Below, piece after piece: positions 42,149 to 51,712 of a stretch of 64,000 bases of DNA. The notes under the pieces were generated by a model. It was not told where the DNA came from. It searched no databases and saw only the letters and a program-made list of their open reading frames with translations. This stretch comes from Comamonadaceae bacterium OS-1. GTDB lineage: Bacteria; Pseudomonadota; Gammaproteobacteria; Burkholderiales; Burkholderiaceae_C. The position numbers were made by a program, and so were the translations under genes. Within the stretch, counting starts at the first letter, position 1; the number at the start of each line of letters is the position of its first letter. The DNA lies in the NCBI GenBank assembly GCA_027923965.1, contig AP026969.1, positions 4,464,001-4,528,000 on the forward strand, in the 5' to 3' direction.

Positions 42149-43522
42149 ATGCCCACATTCGATTACAAGGTGTGGGTCCATCCGCCAGGCCCGGAAAGCA
42201 AGCACGGCCTGCGCATGCGGCGCGCCTTGCTGGTCTGGAGCGCGGTGATGGCCTTGGGCATGCTGGGTTGGGCCGTGTATTTCGGCCTGCGTGGGACCTG
42301 GTCGATCGTGGTGTGCAACATCGTGCTGGCCGCCATCGCGGCCATCAGTGCAGTCTTCACCCTGCGCGGCCGTACCCGCACCGCGACCTTGCTGATGGTG
42401 TGCAGCCTGTACGTCGCGCTGTGCTTGTTGTGCCTGGTGCAAGATATTCCCAACGCCCAGGCGCCCCGCTCGGCACACCACTTCTTTCTGGTCATGGGCA
42501 TGGGCACCTTTTTGATCTTCAAGGGCGAACGTGCGTGGCTTCGGCATGGCATTTCCATGGCCTGCTTCGCCACGTTCTTTGTGTTTGCCAGTACCCAATG
42601 GGGCTTCGACACGCCCTATGTGCTGCCCGATGCGGTGCGCATTCCTGGCACCTGGTTCAACAACGCACTGGCCCTGCTGGGGCTGTACGCCTTGCTGCAC
42701 GTGATGCAGTCGGAAATGACCGCCTACAACGCCATGGCCTCCGACCTGCGCAAAGCCCTGCCCGGTAACCAGTTTGCGCTGTACTACCAGCCCCAGACGG
42801 ACGAGCAGGGCCGCATCGCGGGCGTAGAGGCGCTGGTGCGCTGGATCCATCCGGTCAACGGCATGGTGTCCCCGGCGGAGTTCATTCCCGTGGCAGAGCA
42901 GACCGGTGTGATCCTGCCCCTGGGCCACTGGGTGCTGGGCACCGCCTGTGCCCAGCTGGTGCGCTGGTCGCAGGACCCAACCACCGCAGAGTTGACCATC
43001 GCCGTGAACGTCAGCGCCCAGCAGTTCAAGCAGCCCGATTACGTGCAGCAGGTGCTGTCGGTGCTGGCGCGCTCGGGAGCGGAGCCGTCGCGGCTCAAGT
43101 TGGAGCTGACAGAGAGCATGCTGGTCAACGATGTGGACGACATCATTGCCAAAATGACGGCCCTGCGCGCCCATGGCGTGCGTCTGTCGCTGGACGACTT
43201 TGGCACCGGCTACTCGTCGCTGAGCTACCTGAAAAAGCTGCCACTGGACCAGCTCAAGATCGACAAATCCTTTGTGCGCGATGTGCTCACCGACCCCAAC
43301 GATGCCGCCATCGCCCGCACCGTGGTCACGCTGGCACACAACATGGGCCTGCAGGTGATTGCCGAGGGCGTGGAAACCGAAGGCCAGCGCCAGTTTCTGG
43401 CCGATATCGGCTGCGCGGCCATCCAGGGCTACCTGCTGAGTCGGCCCGTGCCGATTGGCGAGTTTGCGGCGTTTTTAGCGGCCTACGCCGCCACGCACAC
43501 CCCCAGCACCGCCTCGCCATAG
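42149..43522 (+). CDS. Membrane-bound EAL-domain c-di-GMP phosphodiesterase
   Basis: 457 residues. The N-terminal ~190 residues hold about five to six membrane helices, and residues ~205-445 an EAL domain with the catalytic set intact: [39 protein letters not shown] and [11 protein letters not shown]. It should hydrolyse c-di-GMP to pGpG, with the membrane part as sensor. The first residues before the helices are polar. It is 9 bp after the AAA+ gene, so probably cotranscribed. Its last 40 bp overlap the convergent recQ gene. Confidence 0.92.
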   Translation: MPTFDYKVWVHPPGPESKHGLRMRRALLVWSAVMALGMLGWAVYFGLRGTWSIVVCNIVLAAIAAISAVFTLRGRTRTATLLMVCSLYVALCLLCLVQDIPNAQAPRSAHHFFLVMGMGTFLIFKGERAWLRHGISMACFATFFVFASTQWGFDTPYVLPDAVRIPGTWFNNALALLGLYALLHVMQSEMTAYNAMASDLRKALPGNQFALYYQPQTDEQGRIAGVEALVRWIHPVNGMVSPAEFIPVAEQTGVILPLGHWVLGTACAQLVRWSQDPTTAELTIAVNVSAQQFKQPDYVQQVLSVLARSGAEPSRLKLELTESMLVNDVDDIIAKMTALRAHGVRLSLDDFGTGYSSLSYLKKLPLDQLKIDKSFVRDVLTDPNDAAIARTVVTLAHNMGLQVIAEGVETEGQRQFLADIGCAAIQGYLLSRPVPIGEFAAFLAAYAATHTPSTASP

Positions 43523-45354
43523 GCCTCCAGCTTCTTCGCCCCAATGCCGCTCACGCCCTCCAGGTCGCCCAGGCTGCGCGGGTCGATGGCGGCAATCGCG
43601 GCCAGGGTCGCGTCGTGGAAGATCACGTAGGCGGGCAGGTTGTGCTCGCGGGCGACTTCGGCGCGCCAGGCTTTCAGGGCAGTGAAGCGGGCTTGGGCGC
43701 TGTCGTCCAGCGCCGCCACCACCGCCGATTTGGCCGCAGACTTGGCCGTGGATTTCTCGCGCCGGGGTTTGCGCTCTGCCGGGCCGGAGACGGAGGCGCG
43801 CAGCATCAGCGGCACCTCGCCCTTGAGCACCGCGCGCGAGCCTTCGGTCAGGCCCAGGGTGTTGTATTCGCCCTGCACCGCCACCGCGCCGATGGCGATC
43901 AGCTGGCGCAGCACGCCGCGCAATTGCAGCTCGCTGTAGTCCGTGCCCAGGCCAAAGGTGCTGAGGCTGCCGTGGTTGAACTGGTTCACCTTGTCGGTGG
44001 TCTTGCCCCGCAAAATGTCCATGATGTGGCCCGCGCCAAAGGTGATGCCGCTCATCTGCTGGATGCGGTAGATGGTGGACAGCAGCTTGCGCGCCGCCTC
44101 GGTGCCGTCCCACACCTGCGGTGGCTCCAGGCAGTTGTCGCAATTACCGCACGCGTGGGAGGTTTCCCCAAAGTATTTCAACAGCCGTACCCGGCGGCAG
44201 TCCGTGGCTTCGGCCAGGCCCAGCAGCGCGTCCAGCTTGCCGCGCATCACCTGCTTGAATTCTTCGCTGGCGGGGCTCTCGTCGATCATGCGGCGTTGGT
44301 TCACCACGTCCTGCAGGCCGTAGACCATCCACGCGGCCGCCGGCAGGCCGTCGCGCCCGGCCCGGCCCGTCTCCTGGTAGTAGCCTTCGATGTTTTTCGG
44401 CATGTCCAGGTGCGCCACAAAACGCACGTCCGGCTTGTCGATACCCATGCCAAAGGCGATGGTGGCCACCATCACAATGCCCTCTTCGCGCAGAAATCGG
44501 TCCTGGTGCGTTTGGCGCAGTTTGGTGTCCAGCCCGGCGTGGTACGGCAGGGCGTTGATGCCGTTCTCTACCAGGGTCTGCGCCACCTCTTCCACCCGTT
44601 TGCGCGACTGGCAGTACACCACCCCGGCATCCTGGAAATCCGCCCCCGCATGCTCGCGCTGGATGAAGCGCAGCAGCTGCTGGGTGGCATCTTTCTTCTC
44701 GACGATGGTGTAGCGGATGTTGGGCCGGTCAAAGCTGCTGACGAAGTGCTGCGCATCTTCCAGCTGCAGCCGCTCCACGATGTCGGCCCGGGTCAGCGCG
44801 TCGGCCGTGGCGGTGAGCGCAATGCGCGGCACGCTGGCGTAGCGCTGGTGCAGCACCGTCAGCGCCCGGTATTCGGGGCGGAAGTCGTGGCCCCACTGGC
44901 TTACGCAATGCACCTCGTCAATCGCAAACAGGCTCAGCTGGCCGCGCGCCAGCAGCTCGTCGAGCTGGTCCAGAAAGCGCGGCGTGTTGATGCGCTCGGG
45001 CGCGGCGTACAGCATGGTGATCTCGCCACGCATCAAGCGGCGCTCCACGTCCAGCGCCTCGGCAAAGCTCAGCGTGGAATTCAAAAACGCCGCCGACACC
45101 CCTGCCTCGTGCAGCGCCCCCACCTGGTCGTGCATCAGCGCAATCAGCGGCGAAATCACGATGGTCACCCCTTGCCCCGCCATCTGCCGCGCAATCGCTG
45201 GAATCTGGTAACACAGCGACTTGCCACCGCCGGTGGGCATCAGCACCAGCGCATCGCCCCCGGCCACCACATGCTCCACGATGGCTTGTTGCGGCCCACG
45301 AAACTGCTCGTAGCCAAAGGTTTCACGCAGGATGGCGAGGGGAGTCGAGGACAA
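43483..45354 (-). CDS. recQ: ATP-dependent DNA helicase RecQ
   Basis: 3'-5' DNA helicase for recombination and fork repair. 623 residues: Walker [20 protein letters not shown] box [18 protein letters not shown] (Val in place of Ala in DEAH), motifs [20 protein letters not shown] and [12 protein letters not shown], zinc site [20 protein letters not shown] then DNC, winged helix, and a C-terminal HRDC domain (about 540-615, [20 protein letters not shown]). Length is typical (E. coli 609). Its 3' end overlaps the EAL gene by 40 bp. Confidence 0.95.
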   Translation of the reverse strand: MSSTPLAILRETFGYEQFRGPQQAIVEHVVAGGDALVLMPTGGGKSLCYQIPAIARQMAGQGVTIVISPLIALMHDQVGALHEAGVSAAFLNSTLSFAEALDVERRLMRGEITMLYAAPERINTPRFLDQLDELLARGQLSLFAIDEVHCVSQWGHDFRPEYRALTVLHQRYASVPRIALTATADALTRADIVERLQLEDAQHFVSSFDRPNIRYTIVEKKDATQQLLRFIQREHAGADFQDAGVVYCQSRKRVEEVAQTLVENGINALPYHAGLDTKLRQTHQDRFLREEGIVMVATIAFGMGIDKPDVRFVAHLDMPKNIEGYYQETGRAGRDGLPAAAWMVYGLQDVVNQRRMIDESPASEEFKQVMRGKLDALLGLAEATDCRRVRLLKYFGETSHACGNCDNCLEPPQVWDGTEAARKLLSTIYRIQQMSGITFGAGHIMDILRGKTTDKVNQFNHGSLSTFGLGTDYSELQLRGVLRQLIAIGAVAVQGEYNTLGLTEGSRAVLKGEVPLMLRASVSGPAERKPRREKSTAKSAAKSAVVAALDDSAQARFTALKAWRAEVAREHNLPAYVIFHDATLAAIAAIDPRSLGDLEGVSGIGAKKLEAYGEAVLGVCVAA

Positions 45355-45366
45355 TGCGGTTGCTCT

Positions 45367-45415
45367 GCTATTTGTAGCTGCTTGCGCTTATGGGATGAGC
45401 GCAGGGGGCTGATTG
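45367..45415 (+). repeat. Dispersed palindromic repeat, copy 10
   Basis: TAGCTGCTTGCGCTTATGGG then ATGAGCGCAGGGGGCTGATT; arms TGCGC/GCGCA. Upstream of recQ. Confidence 0.85.
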
Positions 45416-45533
45416 GATGGGTAAACCAGTGGAGGGCTGGTGGGAGGGGGTATTGTGCCCTTCCGTGTTGCCGGGGCGGCTGTGCGACCGTATTCCGCCC
45501 AGTCGTTTTTTGTAGAACTGCAATTGCTCTGCA

Positions 45534-45580
45534 ATTGATAGCTGCTCACGCTCACCAGATAAGCACAGGCAGCCTATATT
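45534..45580 (+). repeat. Dispersed palindromic repeat, copy 11
   Basis: TTGATAGCTGCTCACGCTCA then CCAGATAAGCACAGGCAGCC. Immediately downstream of the SDR gene's stop codon. Confidence 0.8.
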
Positions 45581-45582
45581 CC

Positions 45583-46428
45583 TTAAAACTTCCCATCCGT
45601 GTCCACCGACACCCCCCGCCAAGCCTCCAGCTCCCCCCGCAGCGCCTCAATCTTCGCCCCAATGATCTCCACCGCATCGCTCCCCGCCGCAAACCGTAGC
45701 GGTGGCTGGGGGTGGGCGGCCAGTTGCAGCAGCACGGCGGCCAGCCGCGCCGGGTCGCCGGGCTGCTGGTGGTTGCGGGCACCGAAGCCTTGGGCCACCT
45801 GGGCGGATTGCGCGGCGTAATCAGCAGAGGGGGCGGCCAGGGGCTGGCTGCCGGTGCGCATCGACTGGCCGTCCAGAAAGTCGGTGCGGAATGCGCCGGG
45901 CTGCACGATGGTGACAAAGATGCCGAAGGCCGCCACCTCCTGCGCCAGGGCCTCGGAGAAGCCCTCCACCGCGAACTTGCTGGCGCTGTACAGGGCGGTG
46001 CCGGTGCGGCCCCGCATGCCGGCGATGGACGAGAGGTTCAGCACCCGGCCTGCGCGCTGCTGGCGCATCACCGGCAGCACCGCACGCGTGACGTGGAACA
46101 GGCCGAACACATTGGTGTCGAACTGCGCCTGCGCATCCGCCGCCGTGCTTTCTTCGAACAGGCCCAGCTGGCCGTAGCCCGCGTTGTTGACCAGCACGTC
46201 GATGCGGCCAAAGCGCGCCACGGCGGCCTGCACGGCGGCGTGCGCCTGGGCTTCAACGGTCACGTCCAGGTCCAGTGCCAGCAAGCGGTCGTGGGTGGTG
46301 GCGATGCTGTGGCGGCTACGGGAGGTGGCGACCACGTTGTGGCCTGCGGCCAGGGCGGCCTGCACGGTGTGTGCGCCGATGCCGCGTGCGGCACCGGTAA
46401 TGAACCAGGTGGTGGATTGGAAAGGCAT
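45583..46428 (-). CDS. Short-chain dehydrogenase/reductase
   Basis: A 281-residue classical SDR: TGAARGIGAHTVQAALAAGH (TGxxxGxG), NNAG in DVLVNNAGYGQ, and YSASK active site. RBS AAGGAG precedes MPFQSTTWFITG. Substrate unknown; the last ~70 residues are less conserved. It is divergent from an AraC-type regulator 91 bp away, a common regulator-enzyme pair. Confidence 0.9.
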   Translation of the reverse strand: MPFQSTTWFITGAARGIGAHTVQAALAAGHNVVATSRSRHSIATTHDRLLALDLDVTVEAQAHAAVQAAVARFGRIDVLVNNAGYGQLGLFEESTAADAQAQFDTNVFGLFHVTRAVLPVMRQQRAGRVLNLSSIAGMRGRTGTALYSASKFAVEGFSEALAQEVAAFGIFVTIVQPGAFRTDFLDGQSMRTGSQPLAAPSADYAAQSAQVAQGFGARNHQQPGDPARLAAVLLQLAAHPQPPLRFAAGSDAVEIIGAKIEALRGELEAWRGVSVDTDGKF

Positions 46429-46519
46429 GGGGGCTCCTTGGGTTGAAAGGGCTTGACTATCCCCGCACGGGCCACTACGGCGGTAGCCCAATGTTGCGCA
46501 GCTCTTGCATAATCCTCGC

Positions 46520-47428
46520 ATGTTGCCGTCCACGCCCATCGGGCTTTATCAGGAAATTTGCGATGTGATTGCACGGCACTGGCAGGGCAACCAGGCCGCC
46601 ACGGCTCTGCCACGCGTACGGCTGGTGCGGGCGGACGCGCCCACCTTGCCCGTGGCCGTGGTCTACCAGCCGATTCTGTACATCGTGGCCCAGGGGGCCA
46701 AGCGGGTGTTGCTGGGCGAGTCGGTGGTGGAGTACCGCGCCGGGCAGTGCCTGCTGGTGTCGGTGGACCTGCCGGTGACCGGGGCGGTGGTGCAGGCCAG
46801 CCCGGAGGAGCCCTATCTGGCCTTCGCGCTCGCGCTGGACATGGCGGCCCTGGCCGACATGTTGCTGGCCTTGCCGAACCAGCCCCCGGGTGCCCCGTCG
46901 CCCGGCTTGGCCGTCAGCCCGGTCACGCCCGACCTGCTGGATGCCGTGCTGCGCCTGCTGCGGCTGCTGGACACCCCGGCCCACATCCCCATGCTGGCCC
47001 CGCTGATTGAAAGGGAAATCCTGTACCGTCTGCTCACCGGCGCGCAGGCCCCCATGCTGCGCCAGATCGCCCTGGCCCACAGCCACCTGGCCCACATTGG
47101 TCGCGCCATCGCCTGGATCCGCAGCCACTTTGCCGAGCCGCTGCGCATCGCCACGGTGGCAGAGCAGGTGCACATGACCGCCTCCACCTTCCACCGCCAT
47201 TTCAAAGCCGTTACCGCCATGAGCCCGCTGCAGTACCAAAAGCAGATCCGCCTGCAGGAAGCCCGTCGCCTGCTGCTGGCGGGCCAGGCCGACGCGGCCA
47301 GCATCGGCTTTGCCGTGGGCTATGAAAGCCCGTCCCAGTTCAGCCGCGAGTACGCCCGGCTGTTCGGCCAGCCGCCGGTGCGGGATGCCGTACGCCTACG
47401 CAGCATGGGGCCGTTGCAGGAGGTGTGA
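46520..47428 (+). CDS. AraC-family transcriptional regulator
   Basis: About 302 residues with an N-terminal cupin-like effector domain (VVYQPILYIVAQGAKRVLLG, LLVSVDLPVTGAVVQASPEE, the AraC_N family) and two C-terminal HTHs (LRIATVAEQVHMTASTFHRH then FKAVTAMSPLQYQKQIRL; ASIGFAVGYESPSQFSREYA). It probably activates the divergent SDR gene. ATG at 46520 is used; an upstream TTG is possible. Confidence 0.9.
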   Translation: MLPSTPIGLYQEICDVIARHWQGNQAATALPRVRLVRADAPTLPVAVVYQPILYIVAQGAKRVLLGESVVEYRAGQCLLVSVDLPVTGAVVQASPEEPYLAFALALDMAALADMLLALPNQPPGAPSPGLAVSPVTPDLLDAVLRLLRLLDTPAHIPMLAPLIEREILYRLLTGAQAPMLRQIALAHSHLAHIGRAIAWIRSHFAEPLRIATVAEQVHMTASTFHRHFKAVTAMSPLQYQKQIRLQEARRLLLAGQADAASIGFAVGYESPSQFSREYARLFGQPPVRDAVRLRSMGPLQEV

Positions 47429-47447
47429 TTTTGGCGGGCATTGTAAT

Positions 47448-47492
47448 AATGCATCTACAAAAATAGCACAGATGCAATTAATGCATCTACAA
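47448..47492. promoter_or_regulatory. Direct-repeat operator candidate of brnTA
   Basis: A 13-bp exact repeat AATGCATCTACAA occurs at 47448-47460 and 47480-47492, with an inverted AGATGCAATT in between. It lies just before the brnT start, as expected for BrnA autorepression. There is no obvious ribosome-binding site for brnT. Confidence 0.55.
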
Positions 47493-47500
47493 TTAATCGC

Positions 47501-47800
47501 ATGGATACCCGACTTACCTGGGACGAAGCCAAGCGGCAAAGCAATCTGCGCAAACATGGGTTTGATTTTGCCGACGCAGGCGAGGTATTGGAGTCGCGGT
47601 TTCGGCTGGACATCCCGCAGCAGGGTATCGGCGAAGTACGCATGCTGTCGATCTCTTATGTGTTGGGTTTTCTGGCCGTGCTGTCGGTGGTACACACCGA
47701 ACGTAGTGGCTCTGCACGCGTGATCAGTTTTCGACGTGCGAGCCGTATAGAACGTGAGGTTTACGATGCCTGGCTCGAAAACGAATGCGATGAGTCGTAA
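47501..47800 (+). CDS. brnT: BrnT-family toxin
   Basis: A 99-residue RelE-fold RNase toxin: TWDEAKRQSNLRKHGFDFAD, VLESRFRLDIPQQ, VVHTERSGSARVISFRRAS and REVYDAWL match BrnT (W-D-x-x-K-x-x-x-N-x-x-K-H-G-x-x-F). BrnT slows growth by cleaving RNA and is neutralised by the following BrnA. Type II toxin-antitoxin with toxin first; the antitoxin starts 35 bp before its end. Confidence 0.93.
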   Translation: MDTRLTWDEAKRQSNLRKHGFDFADAGEVLESRFRLDIPQQGIGEVRMLSISYVLGFLAVLSVVHTERSGSARVISFRRASRIEREVYDAWLENECDES

Positions 47801-48080
47801 GGAAACCCTGGCCGCCGTGCGGGCCAGCCTTCCATCCCAAGATTTTGTGTGGGACGGCACGGACCCAGACGACCGCCCTGCCAGCGCCGAGGAGCTGCAA
47901 GCAGGCGTGGCCGCCTACCGTAAGAAGCGTGGTCGCCCCGCAGGCAGCGCCACCAAAGAGCAAGTGGCTATCCGTTTCGACCATGAGGTGCTGGAAGCCT
48001 TTCGAACCGCAGGTCCCGGCTGGCAAACCCGGATGAACGACGCGCTCAAAGACTGGCTGCGCACGCATTCTGCGGTGTAG
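47766..48080 (+). CDS. brnA: BrnA-family antitoxin
   Basis: 104 residues. N-terminal part is polar; the C-terminal half has the BrnA ribbon-helix-helix (EQVAIRFDHEVLEAFRTAGP then GWQTRMNDALKDWLRTH), which binds DNA and the toxin. ATG at 47766 has GAGG 6 bp upstream; ATG at 47790 is possible. It overlaps the end of brnT, giving coupled expression and autoregulation. Confidence 0.9.
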   Translation: MPGSKTNAMSRKETLAAVRASLPSQDFVWDGTDPDDRPASAEELQAGVAAYRKKRGRPAGSATKEQVAIRFDHEVLEAFRTAGPGWQTRMNDALKDWLRTHSAV

Positions 48081-48152
48081 CAATCCCCCAATGGACCCCC
48101 AAGTGCCCTTGGCGTGCCAAGCCTTGGCTGTGTTTCCTACAATCGACCCCTC

Positions 48153-49196
48153 ATGAAAACGCCTACCTACACCCGCGCCCAGCAACTCCCCGCCATCCTG
48201 GCGCAACGCATCGCCATCCTCGACGGCGCGATGGGCACCATGATCCAGCGCTTCAAGCTGACGGAAGAACAGTATCGTGGCGAGCGCTTCAAGAACTTCC
48301 ACAAGGACGTGAAGGGCAACAACGAGCTGCTCAGCCTGACGCGCCCGGACGTGATCCGCGACATCCACGAAGGCTACCTGGCCGCCGGGGCCGACCTGAT
48401 CGAGACCAACACCTTTGGCGCGACCACCGTGGCGCAGGCCGACTACGACATGGCCGACCTGGCCATCGAGATGAATTTCGAGTCCGCGCGCATCGCCCGC
48501 GCCGCTTGCGACAAGTACAGCACGCCCGACAAGCCGCGCTTCGTGGCGGGCGCGCTGGGCCCCACGCCCAAAACCGCCAGCATCAGCCCCGACGTGAACG
48601 ACCCCGGCGCGCGCAACGTGACCTTTGAAGAACTGCGCGCCGCCTACTACGACCAGACCAAGGCGCTGGTCGAGGGCGGCAGCGACGTGATTTTGGTGGA
48701 AACGATCTTTGACACACTCAACGCCAAGGCCGCGCTGTTTGCGGTGGACGAATACTTTGCCGACTCGGGCCAGCGCCTGCCGCTGATCATCAGCGGCACC
48801 GTCACCGATGCCTCGGGCCGCATCCTCAGCGGCCAGACCGTCACCGCGTTCTGGCACAGCGTGCGCCACGCCCAGCCGCTGGCCGTCGGCCTGAACTGCG
48901 CCCTGGGCGCGGCGCTGATGCGCCCCTACATCCAGGAGCTGCACCGCGTGGCCCCGGACACCTTCATCAGCTGCTACCCCAACGCGGGCCTGCCCAACCC
49001 CATGAGCGACACCGGTTTCGACGAAACCCCGGATGTCACCTCGGCCCTGGTGCGCGAGTTCGCCGCCGAGGGACTGGTCAACATCGTCGGCGGCTGCTGC
49101 GGCACCACGCCAGAGCACATCGCCGCCATCCACGACGCGGTGACACCGCTGCCGGGCCGCGTGCTGCGTTCGTATTTCTACAAAGAGGCTGCCTGA
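48153..49196 (+). CDS. metH: Methionine synthase, homocysteine-binding subunit (N-terminal MetH domain)
   Basis: 347 residues equal to the first domain of cobalamin-dependent Met[41 protein letters not shown] then TNTF, the zinc cysteines in GLNCALGA and [11 protein letters not shown]. It binds homocysteine and activates it through zinc. The other MetH domains are encoded separately at 52583-55330; together they are about the size of E. coli MetH (1227). The gene starts [16 protein letters not shown]; no riboswitch was seen ahead of it. The next gene, an oxidoreductase, follows by 1 bp. Confidence 0.92.
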   Translation: MKTPTYTRAQQLPAILAQRIAILDGAMGTMIQRFKLTEEQYRGERFKNFHKDVKGNNELLSLTRPDVIRDIHEGYLAAGADLIETNTFGATTVAQADYDMADLAIEMNFESARIARAACDKYSTPDKPRFVAGALGPTPKTASISPDVNDPGARNVTFEELRAAYYDQTKALVEGGSDVILVETIFDTLNAKAALFAVDEYFADSGQRLPLIISGTVTDASGRILSGQTVTAFWHSVRHAQPLAVGLNCALGAALMRPYIQELHRVAPDTFISCYPNAGLPNPMSDTGFDETPDVTSALVREFAAEGLVNIVGGCCGTTPEHIAAIHDAVTPLPGRVLRSYFYKEAA

Positions 49197-49197
49197 T

Positions 49198-50205
49198 ATG
49201 CAAAAAGTACGCTGGGGTGTGTTGAGTACCGCCAAGATTGGCATGGAAAAGGTCACCCCGGCGCTGATGCGCAGCCAGTGGTGCGATGTGCAGGCGATTG
49301 CCTCGCGCGCCCTGCCTTCGGCCCGTGCCGCCGCCGACAAGCTGGGCATTCCCACCGCCTACGGCTCCTACGAAGAGCTGCTGGCCGACCCCACCATCGA
49401 GGCCATCTACAACCCCCTGCCCAACGACCTGCACGTGCCCATGACCCTGGCGGCGGCGCGCGCGGGCAAGCATGTGCTGTGCGAAAAGCCCATGGCCTTG
49501 AACGCCACCGAGGCGGCGCAGCTGCGCGAAGTGGCGGGCCAAGTGCACATCATGGAAGCCTTCATGGTGCGTTTCCATCCGCAGTGGCTGCGCACCCGCG
49601 CGCTGGTGCAAAGCGGGGCTTTGGGCGAGCGCTGCGCGGTGCAGGCCTGGTTCTCGTACTTCAACCGCAACCCGGACAACATCCGCAACGTAGTGGCAAA
49701 GGGCGGCGGTGCGCTGTTCGACATCGGCTGCTACCCCATCGTGGCCGGACGCTTTCTGTTCGATGCCGAGCCGCTGCGCGTGATGGCGCTGGCCGACATG
49801 GACCCCGAGTTTGGCGTGGACCGCATGTTCAGCGCGCTGCTGGATTTTGGCGGCGGCCGCCAGCTCAACTTCACCGTCTCCACCCAGTCCACGCCTTACC
49901 AGCGCGTGCAGGTGGTGGGCACGCAGCAGCGGGTAGAGATCGAGATCCCATTCAACGCGCCGCAGGGCGAGGCGACCCGCATCTTCATCGACAACGGCAA
50001 AGCCCTGGGCGGTGCCAGCGCCACGGTGGAGACCTTTGCCCCCTGTGACCAGTACAGCCTGGAAGGCGATGCCTTCTCGCTGGCGATCCGGGGCGAGGCC
50101 CCGCTGCAGTACGGCGTGGAAGACGCGATCCAGAACATGCGCATCATCGATGCGCTGTTTGCCTCGCAGCGCAGCGGCCAGTGGGAAGTGCTGGGAAAAA
50201 TCTAA
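49198..50205 (+). CDS. Gfo/Idh/MocA-family oxidoreductase
   Basis: 335 residues. N-terminal Rossmann fold (RWGVLSTAKIGMEKVTPALM), the typical EKP motif in HVLCEKPMALN, and a C-terminal alpha/beta domain with GGGALFDIGCYPIVAGRFLF. Members of this family oxidise or reduce sugars or related alcohols with NAD(P); substrate not visible. It is practically contiguous with metH1 and may be cotranscribed. Confidence 0.92.
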   Translation: MQKVRWGVLSTAKIGMEKVTPALMRSQWCDVQAIASRALPSARAAADKLGIPTAYGSYEELLADPTIEAIYNPLPNDLHVPMTLAAARAGKHVLCEKPMALNATEAAQLREVAGQVHIMEAFMVRFHPQWLRTRALVQSGALGERCAVQAWFSYFNRNPDNIRNVVAKGGGALFDIGCYPIVAGRFLFDAEPLRVMALADMDPEFGVDRMFSALLDFGGGRQLNFTVSTQSTPYQRVQVVGTQQRVEIEIPFNAPQGEATRIFIDNGKALGGASATVETFAPCDQYSLEGDAFSLAIRGEAPLQYGVEDAIQNMRIIDALFASQRSGQWEVLGKI

Positions 50206-50216
50206 CTGCGACACAA

Positions 50217-50263
50217 TTCGTAGCTGCTCGTGCCGGTCCCATCAGCACGGGCGGCCGATTTCT
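50217..50263 (+). repeat. Dispersed palindromic repeat, copy 12
   Basis: CGTAGCTGCTCGTGCCGGTC then CCATCAGCACGGGCGGCCGA; arms CGTGC/GCACG, which differ from TGCGC/GCGCA in copy 10 but still pair. Between the oxidoreductase and LysR genes. Confidence 0.8.
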
Positions 50264-51180
50264 TACAAATCGTGTTTGGGGGCCTTGCTGGCCGCCCGCC
50301 CCGCGCTCACCAGGGCGATGAAGCGGCGCGCGGCCAGGCCCAGCGGCCTTTCCTTGGACCAGACCACGTCCACCCACAGCTCCAGCCGGTTGGTCAGATT
50401 CTCGAACGGCATCTGCACCAGGGTGCCCGCGGCGATCTGGCTGCGCACGAAGGATTGCGGCAGCCAGCCCCAGCCGATACCGGCCTCGATCAGGCCCAGC
50501 GCGGCGATGTGGTTGTCGGTGCGCCAGCAGTGGCGGGCGTAGGCGAAGCGGGTGTCGATGGCGGCCAGGTCGCGGCTGGCCACCACGATTTGCCGGGTGT
50601 TGGTGAGCTGCTCTTCGCGCAGGCCCGCGTCCGGCTGCAGGGTCTGGGCCAGCAGGGCGGGGGCCATCACGGCCACCAATATTTCGCTGCTCACCTCCTG
50701 GAAGCCCTCGCGCCCGTCCAGGCTGGGCCGCTCGAACACCAGCGCCAGGTTGGCCCGGCCCGCGTGCAGCATGGCCAACGCGTCGGCCTGGGGCGCGGCC
50801 AGCACCTCTACTTCCAGCAAAGGGTATTCCTGCGCCAGCGTGGCCAGCGGGCTGCGCCACTCTGCGGCCAGCAGCTCGGGGGCGATGGCCAGGGTCAGGC
50901 GGCTTTCCAGGCCCTGGGTCAGGGCCAGCGCCTGGGCCTGGAGCTGCTGCAACTGGGCGGCCAGCAGCCGGGCCTGCGGCTCCAGCGAGCGGGCCGCCGC
51001 CGTGGGCTGGGGTTCGCGGCCACGGCGGTCGAACAAGGGCAGGTTCAGTTCGGCCTCCAGGTGGGCAATGGCCATGCTCACCGCTGACGGCACGCGGCCC
51101 AGTGCCCGCGCGGCGGCCGAGAACGAGCCCCGGTCCAGCACGGCCAGAAACACCTGCACGCTCTCGGAGGTGAATGCCAT
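50263..51180 (-). CDS. LysR-family regulator, probably of the PACE transporter
   Basis: 305 residues: HTH in VQVFLAVLDRGSFSAAARAL then GRVPSAVSMAIAHLEAEL; effector domain after residue ~90. It is divergent from the PACE gene by 88 bp, the arrangement of AceR-AceI, so it is likely its regulator responding to a toxic cation or polyamine. Its 3' end touches a repeat copy. Confidence 0.9.
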   Translation of the reverse strand: MAFTSESVQVFLAVLDRGSFSAAARALGRVPSAVSMAIAHLEAELNLPLFDRRGREPQPTAAARSLEPQARLLAAQLQQLQAQALALTQGLESRLTLAIAPELLAAEWRSPLATLAQEYPLLEVEVLAAPQADALAMLHAGRANLALVFERPSLDGREGFQEVSSEILVAVMAPALLAQTLQPDAGLREEQLTNTRQIVVASRDLAAIDTRFAYARHCWRTDNHIAALGLIEAGIGWGWLPQSFVRSQIAAGTLVQMPFENLTNRLELWVDVVWSKERPLGLAARRFIALVSAGRAASKAPKHDL

Positions 51181-51268
51181 GGTCTATCTATCAGTTAAAT
51201 TGAAATAAGCTGACTTTATATATCAGAGTTTAAGACATACAGTCATTGCATTACCAAGGACCCGCACC

Positions 51269-51703
51269 ATGCAAGGAATGAAGAGAAAAGTTGTCTACGT
51301 CAGCCTCTACGAGGGGTTTGCCATCGTGGCCGCCACACTGGGGCTGGCCGGGATGTCGGGCCAGGGCATGCAGACGGCGGGCGTGCTGGCGGTGGCGGCT
51401 TCGGTGGTGGCGGTGGTGTGGAACCTGGTGTTCAACACCTTGTTCGAGCGCTGGGAGGCGCGCCAGGCCGTGCGTGGCCGCAGCCTGGCGCGCCGGGTGG
51501 CACATGCGGTGGGCTTCGAAGGGGGGCTGGTGCTGTTTCTGGTGCCGCTGATGGCCTGGTGGTTTGACACCACGCTGTGGCAAGCCCTGGTGATGGATCT
51601 TGGCCTGGTGGTGTTTTTTGTGGTCTACACCTTTGTTTTCAACTGGGTGTTTGACCGGGTGTTTGGCCTGCCTGCCTCCGCCCTGCAGGTGGCGGTGGCC
51701 TGA
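51269..51703 (+). CDS. PACE-family (AceI-like) multidrug efflux transporter
   Basis: 144 residues with four membrane helices forming two BTP (bacterial transmembrane pair) repeats. Marks: KRKVVYVSLYEGFAIVAATL with the membrane Glu, NLVFNTLFERWEAR at the end of helix 2, HAVGFEGGLVLFLVPLMAWW with the second Glu, and FNWVFDRVFGLPA near the C-terminus. These proteins export biocides such as chlorhexidine or polyamines with H+. AAGGA is 8 bp before the ATG. Paired with a divergent LysR gene. Confidence 0.92.
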   Translation: MQGMKRKVVYVSLYEGFAIVAATLGLAGMSGQGMQTAGVLAVAASVVAVVWNLVFNTLFERWEARQAVRGRSLARRVAHAVGFEGGLVLFLVPLMAWWFDTTLWQALVMDLGLVVFFVVYTFVFNWVFDRVFGLPASALQVAVA

Positions 51704-51712
51704 AGCGGCCCC

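Noticed and set aside
40295..43339. A 1014-codon minus-strand open frame opposite the AAA+ and EAL genes
   Set aside because: Shadow of real genes; low-complexity composition and no domain.
48081..48152. SAH or cobalamin riboswitch before metH1
   Set aside because: The 72-bp gap has small CCAAG/CTTGG hairpins but lacks the aptamer's conserved GGAGCG and CGCTCACC elements; it is also too short for a B12 riboswitch.
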